64,000 nt of DNA from Calcarisporiella thermophila CBS 279.70. Its lineage: Eukaryota; Calcarisporiellomycota. Positions 58,394-64,000 of this stretch are shown in pieces. Each line of letters begins with the position of its first letter. Positions within the stretch are counted from its first letter, which is position 1. The notes beneath the pieces are model-generated. The model was not told where the DNA came from. It did not search any database and worked only from the letters and a program-made list of their open reading frames with translations. The position numbers and the translations under genes are program-made. The DNA is taken from the NCBI RefSeq assembly GCF_041956535.1, contig NW_027192215.1, positions 289,208 to 353,207 of the forward strand. The letters are read 5' to 3'.

Positions 58394-61050
58394 AGGTGGT
58401 ATCCGCTAGCTTATCCAAGCCTTGGAATATATAGTATTGTCTTTTGTGTGTGTGTTTTTCTTTCTGTAAATAGCACATCTTATTATGAGAATCTCCCCTC
58501 CTCCTACTGCTACGTTATCTTTTTCTTTATTTTTCCTTACAAGCTACTTTGTTGCTTTCTCTTTTATTATTCTTGCGTTTGTATATGTCATTCATTTGCT
58601 CCTGGAGCTGTGGCAAAAAAAAAAGAAAGAGACGGAATTATATTATACTATAGGTATTGGAATTTCTTTTTTTTATTCTCATAATTATATAATATCGTCT
58701 ACTATTTTTTTTTCCCCTCCCTTTATTACCTACCCAATGGAAGTTTCCTTCTAAATAGATGCATTTTTTCCCCCCCTTTCCTATCTCTATAAATTCGCTT
58801 TCTTTCCCATTACTCAAATACTGAATTCCCCCCCCCCCCCCCTTTCTTGTCTGTTTGAAGTCACTCCTTTGAATACAATTGTAGCAAACCGATGTGGCCA
58901 AATAAAGTACTAAGAGTCTGAAAGAACATAACGCGGCGCTGACAATTGATATGCCTATGCAGTCCAGCTTGGTGCTTGATTTCAGGGCTTAATGAGTCGA
59001 ACATGGCTTGGTTATTGCTTTTTTTTTTCGTCTCTTCAGGATAAGAGGCCCCGAAACAAATGGTTCCCCCTTTTCCTCTCCCATCTTTGGGGCGTTAGAA
59101 ATGTGTTTAGCCACCAAGCATGAAAGGCTTTATTAAAAATAGATGACTAAACAACGTCGCCTCGTCAGCCGTCACGTCGTGTCCTCCTTGGGGGTCCGAG
59201 GATCCTCACCCTGGCTTTGAGGAAATGACAAACATGCGCCTCCATTGGCTCTCCTCTTGAGACAAAATGTGGGGGGAATGGGGTTTTCCCGCAACCGACA
59301 TTGCATGACGAGACAAGTGGCTGACCCATGGAGGATGAGAGTCATTGAGGAGTCTGTACGCGGGGCCTCAGGCTGCCATTCACTCGCCAAAGTTTGATCG
59401 AGATTGAGGATGAAGTTCCAAGAGAGAGAGAAGGAGAATGGGAATATCCGATGGCATAATAATTATGGCGTGTGGTAATGGAGGTATCTACACACAAGCG
59501 ATCCTGGCATTCTGAGGCGATTACATTGATTGATCTTGTCGAAAAGCTAAAAAGCTCCTAGCCAAAGACGGACTCCAGCGCCAACGATGGCTGTGATTGA
59601 CAAAGTGGTTGGATAGTAATAAATAAAAATGGAGTTAAAGATATGCCGTGAAACCAGAGGTCAGAGCCGCTAGTGTATTTGGGGAAACAGAGTCAAGCTG
59701 CCAAAATGAATGAATACGATGTTCAACAGGAAAGGCATCCAAGAACCAAATGATCTCGTTTACGCTCGAAAGATTGCAAAACATCCTTTAGAAATACTCG
59801 AGATTCACCGCGAAAGGACGGGCGAGGGCTAGTGCTATTGATGGGTGTTCTCCTCAGGAGGGTGCATTGTATATCCCACTGGATCCGTATGCGCTTGTGT
59901 CTTGACTTTTACCGGATTGTGTGACGATGCAGCTCGCCTCTCTCCCTCTCCCTCTCATCCGTGCCAGTGATCCATTTTCTTTTGTGAACACGGACACGCC
60001 CATGGTCAGTAGAGTTAAAGTCCAACTCTAGGCCATATGATTCATAATACGGCTAACTCTCTGGGGATAGCGGGTAAAATGTAACTCTATGGACGCAATC
60101 CTCTTGACTCGTCGGAGCACATCCATTGCATGAGCCAACATAATCCTAAAGTCTGTGGTATGCTTTGTGGCTCCCAACCACCAAGTGGTGGCTTGCTTGC
60201 TTGTAAATCAGCGGAGAAAGAGTCAAGGATGTTTAATATACCCCAATATGGAATAGCTTACCAGCCATACTTTGTGGTCATTAGGGCAGAAATATCAGAT
60301 GACGTATGGAAAATTGGAAATGAGGCGGGGGGTGGTGATTCCTAAAGATGAAAAAGGATGTGAGAAGACCAGAGGTTTCTCTCATTGGCCCTTTGTAGCT
60401 AATCTAAATAAAGAGTTCCTGGCGGTTGCAATTTTGAATATTACTAATAGAATAGAGTGGATGGTCCGACAAGAGCGCAGGGGCTTGTTTTGGGAGAACC
60501 GTGCGGCTGGATCACAAACTCTATGCACCTCATGTGCCACAGGCTGGAAGAGAGCAAGGAATGCTCGCCAGGGTCATTGGGAAGCTGTGTTTTATTAGTG
60601 GCCTGGGTGGATACATACTGTGGAGGTGGTGCAAGTCTAAAGTCTTGGGAGGAGTTGTTTCCCTCGGCACAACCGGTAAATTACAAGATCTGGTTCCCCG
60701 TGAGTCCCCCAAATTTCCCACCTAATAATTCTATAATTTCGTGCTCGCTGGCTGATGCTTACAAGCTTATTAGGTGGTCGGTAGAAGCAGCCGCAAGCAT
60801 GAGATCATCAGCACCAGTCAAATATTGCGTTAGCTCCATAGATGGCGCCGGCCTAGCTGAAAAATACTAGTTATTTATGCAGCCTCCATAGTGCAATGAT
60901 ACCCTACTAAACATGAGAGCATTAACTGGGATCCTTTCAACGTTGCTCAAGGAGCATAACCCGCCCGCTATAAACAAACGCATTTTACAACAGTTAGGGG
61001 CAGTGGATAAGTCGGGATTCCGCAGCAGGCGTTTTCAAAAATGGGTTGGC

Positions 61051-61084
61051 GTTGGAGCGCCCAGGAGGTTTCCTGAGCTCCAAC
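61051..61084. repeat. Nested inverted repeat
   Basis: GTTGGAGC (61051-61058) pairs with GCTCCAAC (61077-61084), and CAGGA with TCCTG inside. A cruciform-capable site. Confidence 0.5.
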
Positions 61085-61488
61085 TCTATTCTAACAATTA
61101 CTCATCAAACATGTATGAAAAAGGAATTAAGGACCTTGCCACACATCAAATGCACTAATTATCTGGCACTATTGATCTTCCTAGAGCCATCATCTTACAA
61201 ATGTCGCTCTTGCTTTTAACCATACAAGAAACGATCTGACTCAAAAGTATAGTACTCAATCGAAATGCAACTGCAATGTATTAAATTGTTGTCGGTTATA
61301 ATGCATACGATGTGAAAAGAGTTAAAAGCCGTAACTGGATCTAACTCATCTAGATTGCTACCACTGCTGTTCTTTGGGTTACTAGATGATCACAAAGGCA
61401 TTTCTTGCGTTTGAATTGTTAAACACCGGGCGGCCAATGTATCAGCCGATCCAATTGCATTTTCACATCGTAGCTCGTTAAACTCTCG

Positions 61489-61530
61489 GATGATCTCGTG
61501 TTATTTTTTTTTATTTAACGCGAGATCATC
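61489..61530. repeat. 15-bp inverted repeat with T-rich loop
   Basis: Arms 61489-61503 and 61516-61530 (GATGATCTCG... / ...CGAGATCATC) pair over 15 positions with one G-U, around a 12-nt T-rich loop. Confidence 0.65.
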
Positions 61531-62415
61531 TGCACTAATGCTGATGGATGTTCTCTACTGGCTAATGGCCAACGTTTGTAATACTAAGCTCTAGGCTATT
61601 GTATCCTGAGCGTCATAGAGAAATGAACAAAATACTGTCTTTATGATATATGTCACGAGGTTCTTCGGGAAAAGCAATCTGGTACGGCAATGGATTACAA
61701 TTGAGTGTTTAGTGCATCTACAGATTTGTCGGGGTAAAATGGGGTTTGCTGTGCACTTGCAGGTGCAAGCTGAAAGGTTAGAATTAAAGCGATGCCATAA
61801 CCAATGCTATCCAATACAAGTGATTATTGGAGATCTTCTTAAGATTTACCACACCTTGTTTTAATAGCACATAATACACCTCACGAGTCGAACTGAGAAC
61901 GATTCTGATCCATCAGAAGAATAGCTTCTCTCGCTTTTCATATTTAATATTCTCGAGGTCAAGCTCTATCTTTAAAGCACTCTTCCCCCTACAGTGTCCC
62001 ATTATTTAAAAGCAACGTAGGGCGAGAATTCCGACTGAGTAGCTTAAAACGGCCCTAAAGCATTGAGAGAGTCGGTATTCGATGCTAGAGTAGACGAGAA
62101 AGTATATTTTAGTCCTACTAGTTAGTGTTGCTATTGCCATGCATTTTGTGATTAACAGGAATAAGCAGTTATGAAAAATGGTAATAAGAGATGACCAGTG
62201 AAAACAGGTTTATTGCTTACTATTGATATAAATGAAGTCCATCCACTTCATATACGATAAAAATTTGAAGTTTGTGGCTGTGCTCACGTCCTTGTTCCCC
62301 GCCGGCTGCTGTCCACGTATACTTTGTGTCACCCGAAGGTTTTCCTAGTACCCAAGAAATGTAACATATCTGCTCGGAATTATATTGCCTCCAATTTTCT
62401 TACTATCAACCCGTA

Positions 62416-63444
62416 ATGGACCTCAATTCCGCACATTTCCCGGCCCCTGGTATGTGTGAACCATTCACAATGCTTATCTCTCTCACTCTCTATAGCATTT
62501 ATTATTAACGCATTATCGTTCTAGACATAGACAAAAGCCTTATTTCTCACAAGAATGAGACTCATTCTCCTGGGGCGGTGACAACAAGAATTTTGGATGG
62601 ACATTCAGAAAGTGTTTACTGCGTTCAATTTGATGAGGAGAAAATAGTAACTGGTTCCAAGGATCAGACCATCAAAATCTGGTGTGCCAAGACTCTACGA
62701 TGCCTGAGAACGCTAAGTGGTCACAAAGGGTCTGTAGTGAGTTTACAGTATGATTCGCGTTGGTTGGCAAGTGGGTCAGTCGACTCAACAATAGTACTTT
62801 GGAATATGAACACCTATTTGCCGGTACGCACGCTGACCAACAACACATCGAGCGTACTAGGTTTGAGCTTGGGTGAAAATATAATTGCGGGCAGCTTCAA
62901 GGATTCCACCATTAAGCTCTGGCAAATCGAAACAGGATTGCTATTGCATACTCTTACGGGCCACATCGGCCCATTATCCGCGTTGAAACTTCATGGAAGT
63001 CAAATTGCTTCAGGGTCTGCCGACCGACTTGTAAAACTTTGGGACGTAGAGACGGGAGTTTGCCTACGCGACTTTTCAGGGCATACGCGAGGCATCTGCT
63101 GCCTACAATTCGACGGGCGTGTTATTGTTAGTGGAGCAAACGATTGTAGCATTAAGATATGGGATGTGGCGACAGGCGACTGTATTCGTACACTTGAGGG
63201 TCATACAGATTTAGTCAGGTCGATGCATCTCCGAGATGCAATCCTTGTCACGGGGTCCTACGACCGGAGTATTCGAGTCTGGGATTTGACCACAGGCGAA
63301 TGTTTGTCGCACCATCCAGATTGTCACGATGGCTGGGTGTACGGTGTTATATTTACTGAATCGCGCATTGTTAGCGTTGGCCAAGACGGCAAGGTTGTAG
63401 TGATGGATTTTGAAGAGGGCATAGTTCCCCGTGGCAGCGCTTGA
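62416..63444 (+). CDS. Seven-repeat WD40 protein without F-box
   Basis: 317 aa from exons 62416-62449 (34 nt) and 62525-63444 (920 nt), in phase. The small first exon supplies MDLNSAHFPAP; without it the long frame has no ATG. Seven WD40 units run from about residue 34 (ILDGHSESVYCVQFDEEKIV, SGHKGSVVSLQYDSRWLASG, ... ) to VSVGQDGKVVVMDFEE, enough for a closed propeller. The repeats read like those of F-box/WD proteins of the Met30/Fbxw type, with the GHTxxV...DxSIK(I/V)WD pattern, but no F-box precedes them and 300 aa upstream are missing. It may act as a bare scaffold. The exact function is unknown. Confidence 0.8.
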
Positions 63445-63783
63445 ATGCTTATTACCTAATTTTTAATGTTGATTGAGCTCTATTCTTCCACTATTTATAT
63501 TTAAATTATACATATATCCTTGTGTTTCTTTTTTGTATATTGATCGCTGCTTTAGACATTTAACTATTCTCATTGGAAATTTTTACAGATGCAGAAGTAC
63601 TGTTTCAAGATTGACAATGTCTATTTGTAACAGCTCTTTCAAAACAGCTACACTCTATTGATACTAATACTCCTAAAGTAAGACCACTACTTGAGTAATT
63701 CACGTGCTGGGCTTAAGTTTTTATAACTATTTAAATTCAAAAATACGAGATAGAAAAGATCATACCGTGGTCTGTTTTAGAAA
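63445..63783. other. Convergent intergenic region
   Basis: 3' flanks of the WD40 gene and of the gene at the right edge. Nothing else seen. Confidence 0.4.
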
Positions 63784-64000
63784 TTACGCCGCTCCAACCA
63801 TTTCTTGGTTCCATAACTCTTGTTCTCCTGGGGTTTCGATATATAGCCTCTTTTGTCCCTTGTTCAAGTAAATAGGCGGGTAATGAATAGTGAAGCGAGG
63901 TAAGCAAATACCTTTAATTGATCAAGTAGAGCGGGATTTCGTGAATCATTTTGAGCGAACCAAATCAATATATCCAAATATGGTATAATCTACGTCAACC
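63784..64000 (-). CDS. C-terminal exons of an unrecognised gene (partial)
   Basis: On the minus strand, exon 63989-63912 (78 nt, after a GTAG acceptor at the window edge) and exon 63858-63784 (75 nt) join in phase 0 across a 53-nt intron. They read PYLDILIWFAQNDSRNPALL, DQLK, then GQKRLYIETPGEQELWNQEM and VGAA followed by TAA. The low-stop, charged composition looks coding. The family is not recognised and the 5' part lies outside the window. Confidence 0.4.

Larger units (their letters stand above)
58394..62415. other. Long intergenic region (4 kb)
   Basis: AT-rich 3' flank with homopolymers (15 C at 58828-58842), then DNA in which open frames around 60130-60870 do not resemble known proteins. 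Two hairpins, 61051-61084 and 61489-61530, are listed. No RNA gene was recognised. Confidence 0.45.

Noticed and set aside
60130-61160. Several overlapping 70-140 codon frames
   Set aside because: Three frames are open in turn without a consistent product, and none resembles a protein family.

Overview
The window is fungal nuclear DNA. Genes carry many short GT-AG introns, and the fungal orthologues present include ATG8, the NuA4 subunit EAF6, an AP-3 sigma subunit, COX20, a GID7/WDR26 protein, SRP72, a B56-type PP2A subunit, a PTR2-type peptide transporter and a Pcl/Clg1-like cyclin. The methyltransferase type and the large receptor expansion suggest an early-diverging lineage (Mucoromycota or Zoopagomycota), but I cannot name the species.

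Layout. 1-12 kb: housekeeping genes (PP2A B56 on minus, SRP72 on plus, an H2C2 zinc-binding protein, a POT/PTR peptide transporter on minus). 13.9-48 kb: an AT-rich receptor island. 48.5-63.4 kb: housekeeping again (ATG8, EAF6, AP-3 sigma, COX20, GID7, a cyclin, a seven-repeat WD40 protein), with the last exons of an unrecognised gene at the right edge.

The island holds a tandem, partly decayed array of seven-transmembrane, GPCR-like genes. Type 1 (13.9, 16.5, 19.4, 21.8, 24.6 and 46.8 kb) are plain receptors; five of these six share three exons with a middle exon of exactly 279 nt. Type 2 (27.4, 31.8, 33.9, 37.9 and 40.9 kb) share a first coding exon of exactly 450 nt. Two type 2 genes, 33912-36381 and 40943-43406, splice in frame into about 280 more residues forming a class I SAM-dependent methyltransferase. 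The predicted products, 694 and 693 aa, are GPCR-methyltransferase fusions. A third fusion gene at 27.4 kb carries one nonsense codon and one 1-nt deletion. The other two type 2 genes have lost the methyltransferase, and relics of further copies lie between them.

A 16-bp element, consensus TTTGTCCTTGAGAAAA, sits about 160-190 bp upstream of the start codon of every type 2 gene and of one relic, and once more with no gene behind it. This suggests co-regulation. The inverted copy at 37.9 kb, the orphan promoter beside it and an orphan methyltransferase 3' fragment at 40.0 kb read as scars of an inversion or deletion. The working model is a birth-and-death receptor family in which a receptor gained a cytosolic methyltransferase effector and some copies later lost it. 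Receptor ligand, G-protein coupling and methyl acceptor cannot be read from the sequence.
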